Assembly: GCF_900660615.1 (NCBI RefSeq)
Contig: NZ_LR215023.1
Location: 248,001-312,000 of the forward strand
Direction: 5' to 3'
DNA from: Malacoplasma iowae
Lineage (GTDB): Bacteria > Bacillota_I > Bacilli_A > Mycoplasmatales > Mycoplasmoidaceae
DNA: 64,000 bases
The position numbers and the translations under genes were made by a program. The notes beneath the pieces are model-generated. The model saw only the letters and a list, made by a program, of their open reading frames with translations, searched no databases and was not told the DNA's origin. Every line of letters begins with the position of its first letter. Position 1 is the stretch's first letter. Positions 34,528-44,555 of this stretch are shown here, piece by piece.

Positions 34528-34540
34528 CATTCTTTTTTTG
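34514..34540 (+). terminator. Terminator overlapping the stop of surface gene E
   Basis: GAATGTT (34514-34520) pairs with AACATTC (34526-34532), followed by seven T. Confidence 0.8.
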
Positions 34541-34588
34541 TTTTTTTTAGCAAATTTGTGAAAATTTATTAAAAATTTGCAGACCCCC

Positions 34589-34615
34589 TTGTTTTTTTTT
34601 TTTTTTTTGTATACT
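34589..34615 (+). promoter_or_regulatory. Lipoprotein promoter with a 17-T spacer tract
   Basis: TATACT at 34610-34615 is a good -10. TTGTTT at 34589-34594 is the likely -35, giving a spacer of 15 here. The spacer is formed by a run of 17 T (34592-34608). Slippage in the run would change the spacer length and so switch expression of the lipoprotein gene, as known for other mycoplasma surface genes. Confidence 0.65.
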
Positions 34616-34645
34616 TTATCTAAACAAAAATATGGGGAAATTTTT

Positions 34646-35476
34646 ATGAAAAAAAGTAAAATATTAAAACTTGTTGCATTAGGTAGCATGTTTGGTGTTG
34701 TAGCTGTAACTCCAATAATAACTACCTCTTGTTCTAAGAAAAAAACTTCTACAAGTGTAGTTGTTCCAGTTGTTAAATCAACAGTTAGTTATGACGGAGA
34801 TTTAACTAATGTGTTTGGAACAAATGGTACAAATGAACAAATTAAAAAGTCATTAGATAAACTATTGAACGAAAGCAAAGATTTAGTTATAGAAAATTTT
34901 TCAAGTATCAATAGTGCAGGACAAGCAAATGATTTGAAAATTGTAACTACAATAACATCAGGGGATGATTCTAAGTGAGAAAGTGAATCAGTATCTAAAC
35001 AAAGTAGTAACGAACAAAATACAGTAAAAAAACTTAGTTGAGCTGGAAGAAACAACCAAGCTAATAAAAGTGAAATAATTAAATTTGATTCAATTAAAGA
35101 ACTAAAAACTATTTTTAGCGGAATTAGTGGAGATGATATAGTGAAGAATGCTTTAAATAGTTTAGAAGAAAACAAAGATAATAAAATAACAACAACTCTT
35201 ATTAGAAAATTAAATATAAACTTTTTTAAAGAACCAATTAAATTAAATAAAAATAATTTAGAAATCTCAATTTCAATAACAAAAAAAGATAATAAAGATA
35301 CAAATTTAGATGAACAAATAAATAAAATATCTGGTAATTACATTCTAGAAATACCACAACAAAATATAAAATTTAATCCAACTTTCAAAGTTGATGTTAC
35401 ATATAGAGGTGGAAAGATTTTAAGTAAAGAAAATGTTGTTCTTGATTTTGCTAAAAAAGCAACAAGTTTAATATAG
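34646..35476 (+). CDS. Lipoprotein, P35-like signal peptide
   Basis: A 276-residue surface lipoprotein. The signal peptide KILKLVALGSMFGVVAV ends in a lipobox with Cys29 (TPIITTSC), followed by a Lys/Ser-rich linker. The signal resembles the P35 lipoproteins of Malacoplasma penetrans, but the mature part is not clearly recognised. The mature region is Lys/Asn/Ser-rich with UGA-Trp codons and beta-like segments (KFNPTFKVDVTYRGGKIL). GGGGAAA lies 6 bases before the ATG. Its promoter holds a homopolymeric T run and its terminator was invaded by IS copy 2, so expression and termination may both be altered. Confidence 0.85.
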
Positions 35477-35528
35477 TTTATTAATATATTTTTAATAACT
35501 AATTTACTTTAAATAAACAGGAAATTTA

Positions 35529-35573
35529 GTATTTTATGTTTAATCAATAATTTTTGATTATTCATAAAGTTAC
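35529..35573. repeat. Target-site duplication, left copy, IS copy 2 (45 bp)
   Basis: Imperfect inverted repeat (TTTATG..AATCAA / TTGATT..CATAAA), the core of the lipoprotein gene's terminator. It is repeated exactly at 36736-36780. The outer arms of the same hairpin (GGAAATTTAGTA at 35520 and TACTAATTTCC at 36778) are now split by the IS. Confidence 0.9.
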
Positions 35574-36735
35574 GCTCGATTGACATGTGAAGTGCAACGC
35601 TCAAAAAAGAGTGTGCACTTCATTTGTTTTGTTTGTAAGTGTTCACTAATAAAAAGATAATGAATATTAGGAGTGCTTATGAAAACTTATAAACATTTAA
35701 CAAAAGAAGAAAGATGCTTAATTTATTTTCTTTGAAATAAAGAAAAATATTCTATGAATAAGATTGCAAAAATCTTAAATAAAAACAAATCAACAATATC
35801 AAGAGAATTAAAAAGAAACACATCTTCTACAGGGATTTATTATTCATCAACTGCTCACAAAAAATACATTAGAAGAAAATCAAATTGTCATATGTTTTTT
35901 ATGTTGAAGTACAAAAACTTCACAGATCTTTTTATTCAAAAATTTAATCCTAAATCTCATGGTGTAGAAGCTACAATTTTTTGAATAAAAGAAAACTATC
36001 CATTAGTTAAAGTTCCAAGTGCTAGGCAAGTATTTAGATGAATCAATAGCAAGATTTGAAAGGTACAAAGAAGAGATTGTTTAAGAAGAAAATATGTTAA
36101 AGGAAAAAGAAGAAAAATAGGTATATTTTCTAAAATTGATGGAAAATACTGCATTCCTTATAGTCTAAGACCAGAAAAGATAAACAATAGAAAAGAATTT
36201 GGACATTGAGAAGCTGATCTAATAGTTAGTAAAAGGCAAAGTGGTTATTACCACTTATTAACATTAGTAGAAAGAAAAACAAGGTTGGCAATTATTAGAA
36301 AAATAAAAGGGAAAAACGCTAGATCAATGATGGCTAAAATGTATACCATTATTCGAGATGAAAAACTCCCTATAAAAAGCATCACTGTTGACAATGGGTT
36401 AGAGTTTCAAATGATGGGAATAACTGCAAAACAATTCAACTTTAAAGTTTATTATTGCCAACCTTATTCTTCATTCCAAAGAGGGTCCAACGAGAACATA
36501 AATGGGATAGTTAGAAGATGATATAAAAAAGGAACTGACTTCAGTTTAGTAAGTGAAGATAAAATAAAAACTCTTGAATGAAAAGTAAACAACATCCCAA
36601 GAAAAATGTTTGGTTATAAAACAGCTTACCAAATGTATCAAGAAAATATTTAAAACAAAAAAACTCTCAACTTATATTTCAAAGTCGAGAGTTTAATGTA
36701 ACATTGAAGTGTTGCACTTCACATGTCAGTTAGGG
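35574..36735 (+). mobile_element. IS30-family insertion sequence, copy 2
   Basis: A 1162-bp element in plus orientation, from GCTCGATTGACATG to CATGTCAGTTAGGG. The 18-bp inverted core TGACATGTGAAGTGCAAC is at both ends. A subterminal stem-loop lies at 35588-35622 upstream of the transposase, and a hairpin (AAACTCTC / GAGAGTTT, 36661-36694) lies after it. The 45-bp flanking duplication is unusually long for an IS. Confidence 0.95.
35679..36653 (+). CDS. IS30-family transposase, copy 2
   Basis: Intact 324-residue transposase with the same helix-turn-helix and Asp-Asp-Glu triad as the other copies, with UGA read as Trp throughout. It carries Thr in YYSSTAHKKY like copy 3. AGGAG lies 8 bases before the ATG. 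The near identity of the three copies indicates recent spread within this genome. Confidence 0.95.
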
Positions 36736-36780
36736 GTATTTTATGTTTAATCAATAATTTTTGATTATTCATAAAGTTAC
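36736..36780. repeat. Target-site duplication, right copy, IS copy 2
   Basis: Exact direct repeat of 35529-35573. The right outer arm of the original terminator and its T run follow (36778-36797). Confidence 0.9.
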
Positions 36781-36925
36781 TAATTTCCTTTTTTTATCTT
36801 TAGTTAACTCAATCTACCACAGCAACAAATACTTTAAAAACACCATGCATACAATATTATTTTCTGAACTTTTATGTATTGGTATTTAGTATGTAATCTA
36901 ATATATACATAAATAGAACATTATA

Positions 36926-36953
36926 TTAATATTATTAGGTGTTTTGATATAAT
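36926..36953 (+). promoter_or_regulatory. Promoter of the rpsF-ssb-rpsR operon
   Basis: TATAAT at 36948-36953 with an extended -10 TGA directly before it and a weak TTAATA at 36926-36931. The leader is about 65 bases. Confidence 0.55.
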
Positions 36954-36976
36954 AATAATGCATTCAATAAAGATGC

Positions 36977-36990
36977 ACTCTTTGCCGAGT
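36977..36990 (+). promoter_or_regulatory. Possible S6:S18 autoregulatory element in the rpsF leader
   Basis: A short stem ACTC / GAGT presents TTTGCC, and a CCG trinucleotide lies at the loop edge (36985-36987). In many bacteria an S6:S18 complex binds a CCG-containing structure in the rpsF leader and represses the operon. Only the CCG and a weak stem are seen here, so this is tentative. Confidence 0.3.
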
Positions 36991-37023
36991 TTAGGCTATT
37001 ATCCATAAAGAGGAGAATTATAC

Positions 37024-37461
37024 ATGTCAAAATACGAAATTATGGTAGTTGTTGACGGAACTTTAAAAGAAAGTGAAGCAAAAAATACTATCAGTGAATT
37101 AAAAAATTTATTGAAAAAAACTGATAAGCTAAGTGTGACTGAATTAGGTCTTAAAGACTTATCTTATCCTATTAACAAAAAAAACAAAGCATTTTATTAT
37201 GTTATTAATTTTGAAACAAGTAACGCTCCAATCATAGCAGAATTTAGAAGAGTTACTTTATTAACAAAAAATGTTCTAAGACATTTAATAATTAATATTG
37301 AAAAAGATTATAGTTATAAAGCAACTATTAATCCTAAAAAAGTTGCTAAATCTAAATTTAGAGCTGAAAGATATAAAAGAATTAAAGAAGCTAATGCTTT
37401 AGAACAAGAAAAAGTAAAAAGAGAAAAAGACAACACACCAGTTAAATTAACTGATATTTAG
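37024..37461 (+). CDS. rpsF: Ribosomal protein S6
   Basis: Small-subunit protein S6, which pairs with S18 on the 30S platform. The 145 residues start with the typical [12 protein letters not shown] strand and contain [20 protein letters not shown] and [21 protein letters not shown] Lys/Glu-rich C-terminal tail of about 45 residues extends beyond the core. AGAGGAG precedes the ATG. It is the first gene of the conserved rpsF-ssb-rpsR operon. Confidence 0.96.
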   Translation: MSKYEIMVVVDGTLKESEAKNTISELKNLLKKTDKLSVTELGLKDLSYPINKKNKAFYYVINFETSNAPIIAEFRRVTLLTKNVLRHLIINIEKDYSYKATINPKKVAKSKFRAERYKRIKEANALEQEKVKREKDNTPVKLTDI

Positions 37462-37476
37462 TTTGGAGATTATATT

Positions 37477-38043
37477 ATGAATAAAGTATTTTTAGCAGGA
37501 CGTTTAGCAAGTGATCCACAACAGTTTGTTACACAAAATGGAATTACACAATCAAGATTAAGTATCGCTTGTTCTGATAATTGAAATAAAAATGAAACAT
37601 ACTTTTTTCCTTGTGTTGCATGACAATCAACAGCAAACTATATAAACACTTATTTTAAAAAAGGTGATGCTGTTGTTTTGGATGGAAAATTAATTAGAAG
37701 AAGTTATATTTCAAAAGAAGGTAAAACAACTTACATTATGGAAGTTGTTATTGAAACAATCAAACATTTTGGTGGTTCAAGAAAATCAGGCATTGACCAA
37801 AGTGCCAACCAAAATTATTCAAATAAACAAAACTTTAACAATGTAAACAGTACAAATGAATTTTCTCAAACATCAATGAGTGAAGAAGATATTGATGCAA
37901 TATTAAGTAATTCAAACGGTGTTGAAGATGATGAATTTGATGTATATGCTGTTGATAACAAAACAAACCAAGAAAACTCAATTCAATCAGATGATGAATA
38001 TATTGATTTAGAAGATCTAGATTGAGTTAATGAACTTAAATAA
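37477..38043 (+). CDS. ssb: Single-stranded DNA-binding protein
   Basis: SSB coats single-stranded DNA in replication and repair. The 188 residues include the OB fold at about 1-105: NKVFLAGRLASDPQQF, LSIACSDNWNKN, FFPCVAWQSTANYI and GDAVVLDGKLIRRSY. A flexible Asn/Ser-rich linker follows, with an acidic C terminus (DDEYIDLEDLDWVNELK). The usual DDDLPF-type end that recruits partner proteins is replaced by a non-canonical tail. UGA-Trp codons are used. TTGGAG lies upstream. It sits between rpsF and rpsR. Confidence 0.95.
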
Positions 38044-38060
38044 TAAGAAAGGCGTTAATA

Positions 38061-38474
38061 ATGGCAAAAGAAACAAAAACAACTGCAGCTAAAACAACTA
38101 CTAAATCTACTACAACAAAAAAAGCTGCTTCAGTTGAAAAAGATAAAAAAACTAATTTAAAAACTACAAAAGAAACAAAAACAACTGTTGAAAACAAAAC
38201 TCCTGTTGAAACTACAAGTCCAGCACATAAACCTAAATATAACAACTATGGACAAGGTAGATTTGTTAAAAGAAAAAAATTCTGTAAATTATGTGCAAAA
38301 GGAATTTTCCATGTTGATTACAAAGATGTAGAATTAATTTCTAAATACTTAACTCATAATTTAAAAATAGCTCCTAGAAAACAAACTGGTGCTTGTGCTA
38401 TGCACCAAAGAAGAGTAGCTAATGCAATTAAAAGAGCAAGAATTGTTGCATTAATACCCTACATTAAAGACTAG
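38061..38474 (+). CDS. rpsR: Ribosomal protein S18 with long N-terminal extension
   Basis: The C-terminal 75 residues are standard S18: FVKRKKFCKLCAKGIFHVDY, then LISKYLTHNLKIAPRKQTGA and HQRRVANAIKRARIVALIPY. The first 60 residues are an unusual Thr/Lys-rich low-complexity tail (KTTTKSTTTKKAA and similar), so the protein is 137 residues instead of about 75-80. AAGGCG lies before the ATG and no internal Met offers a shorter start. Its terminator was targeted by IS copy 3. Confidence 0.95.
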   Translation: MAKETKTTAAKTTTKSTTTKKAASVEKDKKTNLKTTKETKTTVENKTPVETTSPAHKPKYNNYGQGRFVKRKKFCKLCAKGIFHVDYKDVELISKYLTHNLKIAPRKQTGACAMHQRRVANAIKRARIVALIPYIKD

Positions 38475-38476
38475 TT

Positions 38477-38510
38477 AAAAAACTAGAAACGAAATTGTTT
38501 CTAGTTTTTT
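38477..38510. repeat. Target-site duplication, left copy, IS copy 3 (34 bp)
   Basis: The rpsR terminator hairpin (ACTAGAAAC / GTTTCTAGT flanked by A and T runs). It is repeated exactly at 39673-39706, so rpsR still has a complete terminator. Confidence 0.92.
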
Positions 38511-39672
38511 GCTCGATTGACATGTGAAGTGCAACACTCAAAAAAGAGTGTGCACTTCATTTGTTTTGTTTGTAAGTGTTCACTAATAAAAAGATAATGA
38601 ATATTAGGAGTGCTTATGAAAACTTATAAACATTTAACAAAAGAAGAAAGATGCTTAATTTATTTTCTTTGAAATAAAGAAAAATATTCTATGAATAAGA
38701 TTGCAAAAATCTTAAATAAAAACAAATCAACAATATCAAGAGAATTAAAAAGAAACACATCTTCAACAGGGATTTATTATTCATCAACTGCTCACAAAAA
38801 ATACATTAGAAGAAAATCAAATTGTCATATGTTTTTTATGTTGAAGTACAAAAACTTCACAGATCTTTTTATTCAAAAATTTAATCCTAAATCTCATGGT
38901 GTAGAAGCTACAATTTTTTGAATAAAAGAAAACTATCCGTTAGTTAAAGTTCCAAGTGCTAGGCAAGTATTTAGATGAATCAATAGCAAGATTTGAAAGA
39001 TACAAAGAAGAGATTGTTTAAGAAGAAAATATGTTAAAGGAAAAAGAAGAAAAATAGGTATATTTTCTAAAATTGATGGAAAATACTGCATTCCTTATAG
39101 TCTAAGACCAGAAAAGATAAACAATAGAAAAGAATTTGGACATTGAGAAGCTGATCTAATAGTTAGTAAAAGGCAAAGTGGTTATTACCACTTATTGACA
39201 TTAGTGGAAAGAAAAACAAGGTTGGCAATTATTAGAAAAATAAAAGGGAAGAACGCTAGATCAATGATGGCTAAAATGTATACCATTATTCGAGATGAAA
39301 AACTCCCAATAAAAAGCATCACTGTTGATAATGGGTTAGAGTTTCAAATGATGGGAATAACTGCAAAACAATTCAACTTTAAAGTTTATTATTGCCAACC
39401 TTATTCTTCATTCCAAAGAGGGTCCAACGAGAACATAAATGGGATAGTTAGAAGATGATATAAAAAAGGAACTGACTTCAGTTTAGTAAGTGAAGATAAA
39501 ATAAAAACTCTTGAATGAAAAGTAAACAACATCCCAAGAAAAATGTTTGGTTATAAAACAGCTTACCAAATGTATCAAGAAAATATTTAAAACAAAAAAA
39601 CTCTCAACTTATATTTCAAAGTCGAGAGTTTAATGTAACATTGAAGTGTTGCACTTCACATGTCAGTTAGGG
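38511..39672 (+). mobile_element. IS30-family insertion sequence, copy 3
   Basis: A 1162-bp element, same ends and structure as copy 2, with the subterminal stem-loop at 38525-38559. It is inserted in the rpsR terminator and flanked by 34-bp duplications. Only scattered single-base differences separate it from copy 2. Confidence 0.95.
38616..39590 (+). CDS. IS30-family transposase, copy 3
   Basis: Intact 324-residue DDE transposase, essentially identical in sequence to copy 2: helix-turn-helix NKNKSTISREL, first Asp in HWEADLIV, second Asp in TVDNGLEF, Glu in NENINGIVRRW. UGA codons encode Trp. It is bracketed by the subterminal stem-loop upstream and an ACTCTC / GAGAGT hairpin downstream. 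Confidence 0.95.
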
Positions 39673-39706
39673 AAAAAACTAGAAACGAAATTGTTTCTAG
39701 TTTTTT
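39673..39706. repeat. Target-site duplication, right copy, IS copy 3
   Basis: Exact direct repeat of 38477-38510. Confidence 0.92.
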
Positions 39707-39734
39707 ATTGTTATAATATTTCATGTGTTAATAA

Positions 39735-39771
39735 TATAATTAACTTTTTCTCCATATATTTTTATATATGG
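39735..39771 (+). promoter_or_regulatory. dnaB promoter -10 and leader hairpin
   Basis: TATAAT at 39735-39740, followed by CCATATA (39752-39758) pairing with TATATGG (39765-39771), then AAAGGA and the dnaB ATG. No convincing -35 is seen. The hairpin lies near the 5' end of the predicted mRNA. Confidence 0.4.
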
Positions 39772-39793
39772 TATTTTGAAAGGATTATAAGCT

Positions 39794-41290
39794 ATGAATA
39801 ATAACGATAAAATTCATTCAGGTTTAGAAAATTCAGTTGTTGAAATTGAAAGAATTGTTTTATCACATGCAATGCATCCAAGAGGTGAAAATGTTGATGA
39901 AATATTTTTGCAATTACAAAGTGATGATTTTAGCGAATATAGAAATAGGAGTATTTTTATAGTTATTAATTCACTTAGAGTAGATGGTAAAAATACAGAT
40001 TTTTTAAGTGTTTTAACTTATTTTGAAAATAACCCTGAAATTCAATTTGCTAATTTTAAACAATATGTAACTGAGGTTTATAGTCTTTATTCTTATCAAA
40101 CAAACATTTTACAATTTATTGAGATTATAAAAAACAATTCCATTGAAAATAAAATCAAAGAGTTTGGTCAACTATTAACTGGTACAAAACTAGATGTTAT
40201 TTCATCAAAAGAAAAACTTTGAAATCTTGAAAGAGATTTTTTAAATATTACAAGCAACAAAAAAAGTAAAGAAATATCAGTATTAAAAAGTGTTTTAAAA
40301 GAATATCAAGCAAAACTTAATGAACTTAGAAACTTTAAACAAGAATTAACAGGAATTTCATCAGGTTATCCAACAATCGATAGATTCACTAATGGTTTTC
40401 AAGGTGGAGATTTGATAATTTTGGCAGCAAGACCTGGTATTGGTAAAACAGCTCTTGCAATTAATTTCTTAGTTAATGCTGCCAAAAAATTAGTTTCAGA
40501 TCAAAAAGAAATAGAAGAGCAAAAAGAAGACACAGCTGAATTAAACGAAAAAAGAACACCTGGTGTTTTAATGTTTTCTATGGAAATGTCAAGTTCACAA
40601 GTATGTCAAAGAATTTTATCATCTTTATCATTAGTTAATGGTGGAACTTTTAAAACTGGTGGATTTACAAATTATGAATGAGCAAGTGTTTTAACATCGA
40701 TTGATTTTGCTAACTCACTTCCAATTTATATTGATGACACTGGTGATTTATCAATTATGGACATTCAGTCAAAAATAAAACAAATGTCAAATGATAAAGA
40801 TATAAAATTAGTTGTTGTTGATTATTTACAGTTATTAAAAGGTAGTACAAAAAATAACCAATTAAATAGACAACAAGAAGTTACATTAATATCAAGATCA
40901 CTTAAAAGTATTGCTAGACAATTTAATATTCCAATTATTGCAATAGCACAACTATCTCGTAAGATAGAGGAAAGAAGAGGAGATAAAAAACCAATGCTTT
41001 CTGACTTAAGAGAATCTGGTTCTATTGAACAAGATGCTGATTTAGTTTGTTTTTTAAATTATGTTATTAATGAAACTCAAGAAAATAAAAACCCAATTAA
41101 TCAGCCATATAATAACAATAGTTCAAGTGTAACTTCTGATGATGTTTTGGTTGAGTTTATTGTTGCTAAAAACAGAAATGGGTCAACTGGATCAACAAGT
41201 TTAATGTTTAAAAAAGATACAAGTTTATATCTTGATTTATTCACTACATTAAATCAAAATGATGAAGAAAGTAAAAATAAAATGAATTAG
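39794..41290 (+). CDS. dnaB: Replicative DNA helicase DnaB
   Basis: Hexameric fork helicase (498 aa). The N-terminal domain (about 10-115: ENSVVEIERIVLSHAM, DFSEYRNRSIF) contacts primase. The linker precedes the RecA-like motor (about 185-490) with TGISSGYPTIDRFTNGFQGG, Walker A AARPGIGKTALAINF near residue 215, FSMEMSSSQVCQRIL, Walker B LVVVDYLQLLKG, and SDLRESGSIEQDADLVCFL. A charged insert (QKEIEEQKEDTAELNEKR) follows the Walker A helix, and an Asn/Ser-rich insert lies after CFLNYV. UGA-Trp codons are used. AAAGGA precedes the start. Confidence 0.96.
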
Positions 41291-41348
41291 TATAAATAAT
41301 GGCCATATTAATATAAAATATTATTAGTGATTTTAGAATAGGATTATT

Positions 41349-42725
41349 ATGATTAATAAAAAATTATCTTTATTACTTTTATCTCCTGTGTTACTTACAA
41401 CCCCATTCTTGTTAGCTTCATGTGCTCCAATGAGTCAACATGGTGTTGCAGCAACAATTAAATTTACAACAACACCTAGTAGTAGTGGTGGTGGAACTGG
41501 CGGGAATGGTGCTGTTGGTGGAAAAACATTAGCGGAAAAAAATGGAGAATCAGCTGGAGATGGTTCTAATGGTCAAACTTCAATTGACGATGAATTTTCA
41601 AAATTTGCTTATGATTGAACTAATTCAAAACTTTATAAAGATAAAAAAGAAACTAAAGTTGATGATAATAAAGAATTTAGTTTATTACTTTCATTAGGAA
41701 TTATTCCAGAAATATCTTTATTTAGTCGTTTAATTACAGGAAGTCATATAGGTTTTACTTCAAGCGAAACAGATAATCCATTATTTGGAATGTATACTGA
41801 AAATGGAAATAATGGTTTATTAAAAGAATTTCTATATGCATCTGCTAATACATTAAACCAAGGAAGAAGTGGAGAAATTAGATTAAGTATTGCTGAAATT
41901 GATATCAAAGCAAGTTCTAATTTTTTACCAAATGAAAATGACAAACTTAAAGTTACAGATGTTGTAGAAGATAAAGAAACTCCAAAAGAAAATACAAAAA
42001 AATATAAAGTGAGTAATCTTCAATTTCAAAACACATCTAAGTTAACTTTTTCTTTCACAATGAAATATTTTTATTCTGGTGATAGCAATCCTTTTAAAAC
42101 ATCAGTAGACCACAACAAAGTTAATTCATATGTTGGTTCAAAAGGTGAATTATGAGGTGGAACAAAAGCAACAAAAGATTCTTTTACTCTATCGTCTAAA
42201 TTAGAAGTTAATATTAATCCTATTTATTCAGTAAAATCAGATCAAAGCATTCCATATGACAAAACAAATGGAGTAAATAACTCTGGTTCAAATAGTGGAC
42301 AGACAACAAATCAAACAAAGCCGAACAATGAAGTAACTTATAAAGAAGTAAAAGATAAAATAACTTTAGTTGGTGCAGGTGTTCAATACAGTTACATGGG
42401 TGTAACTAATGAAAATGGTGATACTCAAAGTAAAACCGAAAGTTCAACACAAAAATATGAAAATGGTTTTGCAGAAGCTCTAACTGAATCATTAATTCCT
42501 AAAGAAGAACAAGAAAAACCAGCACAAAAAACTGGTGAAGAAAATAAGGATGAACCAAAGGTTGAAAAAAGAAAGTTAGAAAATGGTAGTACACTAACTA
42601 CATGATTAAATAAAGCTAATGAATTTAACAAAGTTACAACTAATCAAGACATTATAAATTATAGAAATACATTATCCTCTGGTTTTAAAAAAACTATTAC
42701 TTTAAATGCTTCTACTAATTCATAA
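41349..42725 (+). CDS. Lipoprotein, 458 aa
   Basis: Surface lipoprotein with signal peptide and lipobox LLASC (Cys25). A Gly/Ser/Thr-rich linker follows (PSSSGGGTGGNGAVGG), then a long mature domain with beta-like stretches (LSLGIIPEISLFSRLITG, KLTFSFTMKYFYSGD) and a charged Glu/Lys-rich segment around residues 375-400. UGA-Trp codons occur. Not assigned to a known family. It lies between dnaB and ung, which is an unusual place for a surface gene, and its stop is followed by ung after 12 bases. Confidence 0.8.
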
Positions 42726-42737
42726 TCTAAATAAACT

Positions 42738-43421
42738 ATGAAAATAAATGTTGACACAACATGAAGTGAAATAATAAATGCTGAATTAGAAAAAGATTAT
42801 TTTAAAAAATTATTGCATTTTATAAATCTTGAATATGATTCTAATAAAATCATATACCCTGAAAAGGATAAGATTTTTAGATGCTTTAATTTTTTTAATT
42901 ACAATGATTTATCAGTTGTCATTTTAGGTCAAGACCCATATTATTCTAAAGGAATGGCAGATGGATTAGCATTTAGTTGTAGTAATGGTTTGACTCCAAA
43001 ATCATTACAAAATATCTTCAATGAAATAAATAGAAGTTTAAATGTAAATAGAATAAATCCAAATTTAGAAGATATAGCAAAACAAAATGTTTTGCTATTA
43101 AACACATGTCTTACAGTTGAAGAAAATTTACCAATGAGTCACTCTAAAATTGGGTGGGAAATATTTGTTGATAATGTTATTAAATTTATAAATGTAAAAT
43201 GTAATAATGTTATTTTTTTATTAATGGGCAACAATGCTTTTAAAAAAGAAAAACTAATTACAAATAATTCTCATATTATTTTCAAAACCTCTCATCCATC
43301 ACCTTTAAGTTATAAAAAAGGTTTTAAAGATCAAGACAAAAAGGCATTTTATTGTTCTAATGTCTTTAAAGATATAAATGAAACCTTACTAAGGTTAGGA
43401 AAGAATAAATTAAATTGATAA
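42738..43421 (+). CDS. ung: Uracil-DNA glycosylase
   Basis: Removes uracil from DNA in base-excision repair. The 227 residues have the water-activating loop VVILGQDPYYSKGMADGLAF (catalytic Asp near residue 65), the Asn-containing NVLLLNTCLTVEEN strand, LLMGNNAFKK, and the leucine-intercalation loop SHPSPLSYKKGF with the catalytic His. The usual GQDPYH reads GQDPYY. The first codons include UGA-Trp, and the last sense codon is also UGA, directly before TAA. Confidence 0.95.
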
Positions 43422-43469
43422 GATTTGTATTGTTATATTAAAATTAATTACAATTAAAAGGGTTATATT

Positions 43470-44555
43470 ATGGAAACTACTAGCATATCTTCAGTCCAAA
43501 TAGTTTTAATTGTATTAGCTTTTTTTGTGGCTTTAATAGCAGTTGCCACTGTAAAAAAAGTTTTTTACAAATTAAGATATAAAAACAAGTATTATATTTT
43601 TCCGCGTCCTAGTATAAATGGGATCGCATATATAGCAATGGTTGTTTCTTTATCTGTTGCAGTATTGCTACTTTTAACAGTTATTACAGCTAATGCTTTT
43701 GCTGTTTTATTTAGAGCTTTCCCCGGTACTAGAATTACAATTGAGGGAATCCTCATAAAAATTGGTGGTTTATTATTTGGTCCTTTTACTGGTATATTTA
43801 TTGGATTATTAACAGATATTTTATCTGTTGTGATGACAGCTGGTATTTTCCATTATGGTTATTTTATTTCTGCAATGGCTTATGGTTTATTAAGTGGATT
43901 AATCAAAACTATTGTTACTTATTCATCAAACAACAAATTTAAATTTTCAATTTATTCCACTATATTTTTAATTGTTATTTTAGTTTTATCTTTTTTTTAT
44001 TTTTATAGTGTTTCATTTAACCACCCAATTAAATTAAATTTTTTTATAGATCTTCCAGAAATTACTTTTACAATGATAATTTCTATATTTATATCTTTTT
44101 TTAGTTTAACTATAGGAATCATTTGATTGTTTTACTTTATTTCTTGAAGAAGACAAATGTTGTTGAAAAAACTTAATCCATCAACATTTGGAGAAGGGAA
44201 TAACATAAATAAAATTGAATACACTAAAAGTGGTAAAAGAAAAAAACCTAAAACTGATAAATTTTTAACTTTTTGTCCAGCAATTGTTTGTGTAATTGCT
44301 AACGAAACAATTATCAATACTATAATGATGCCGTTTTTTGATGCTGATTTAAGTACACTACAATACACTGATTGATTTGCAATTAGAATCTTATTGTTTA
44401 TACCAATGATTGTTTTCAATATGGTATTTATTTATCCTGTATACAGTATTGTAGCCCCATTGATCAAATACAATTATCGTGATGATTTTATTGATAAAAC
44501 CCCAAGTAATTTGGAAATGAAAAAAACTGGAGTTATTAATGAAAAAAATAGATAA
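43470..44555 (+). CDS. ECF-type transporter S-component-like membrane protein
   Basis: A 361-residue integral membrane protein. The central part (about residues 50-160) resembles energy-coupling-factor substrate-binding (S) components, including RITIEGILIKIGGLLFGPF, GIFIGLLTDILSVVM and YFISAMAYGLLSGLIKTIV. FolT/RibU-like folds have this IKIGGLLFGP..GLLTD pattern. An extra N-terminal helix, a Lys-rich cytosolic loop (YTKSGKRKKPKTDK) and further helices make it longer than typical S components. The vitamin bound cannot be told. It reads several UGA-Trp codons. AAAGGG precedes the ATG. The end overlaps gatC by 17 bases. Confidence 0.75.

Noticed and set aside
27111-39672. Repeated 1.16-kb blocks as possible CRISPR or integrated phage
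   Set aside because: They are three copies of one insertion sequence with a transposase. There are no short spaced repeats and no phage structural genes.
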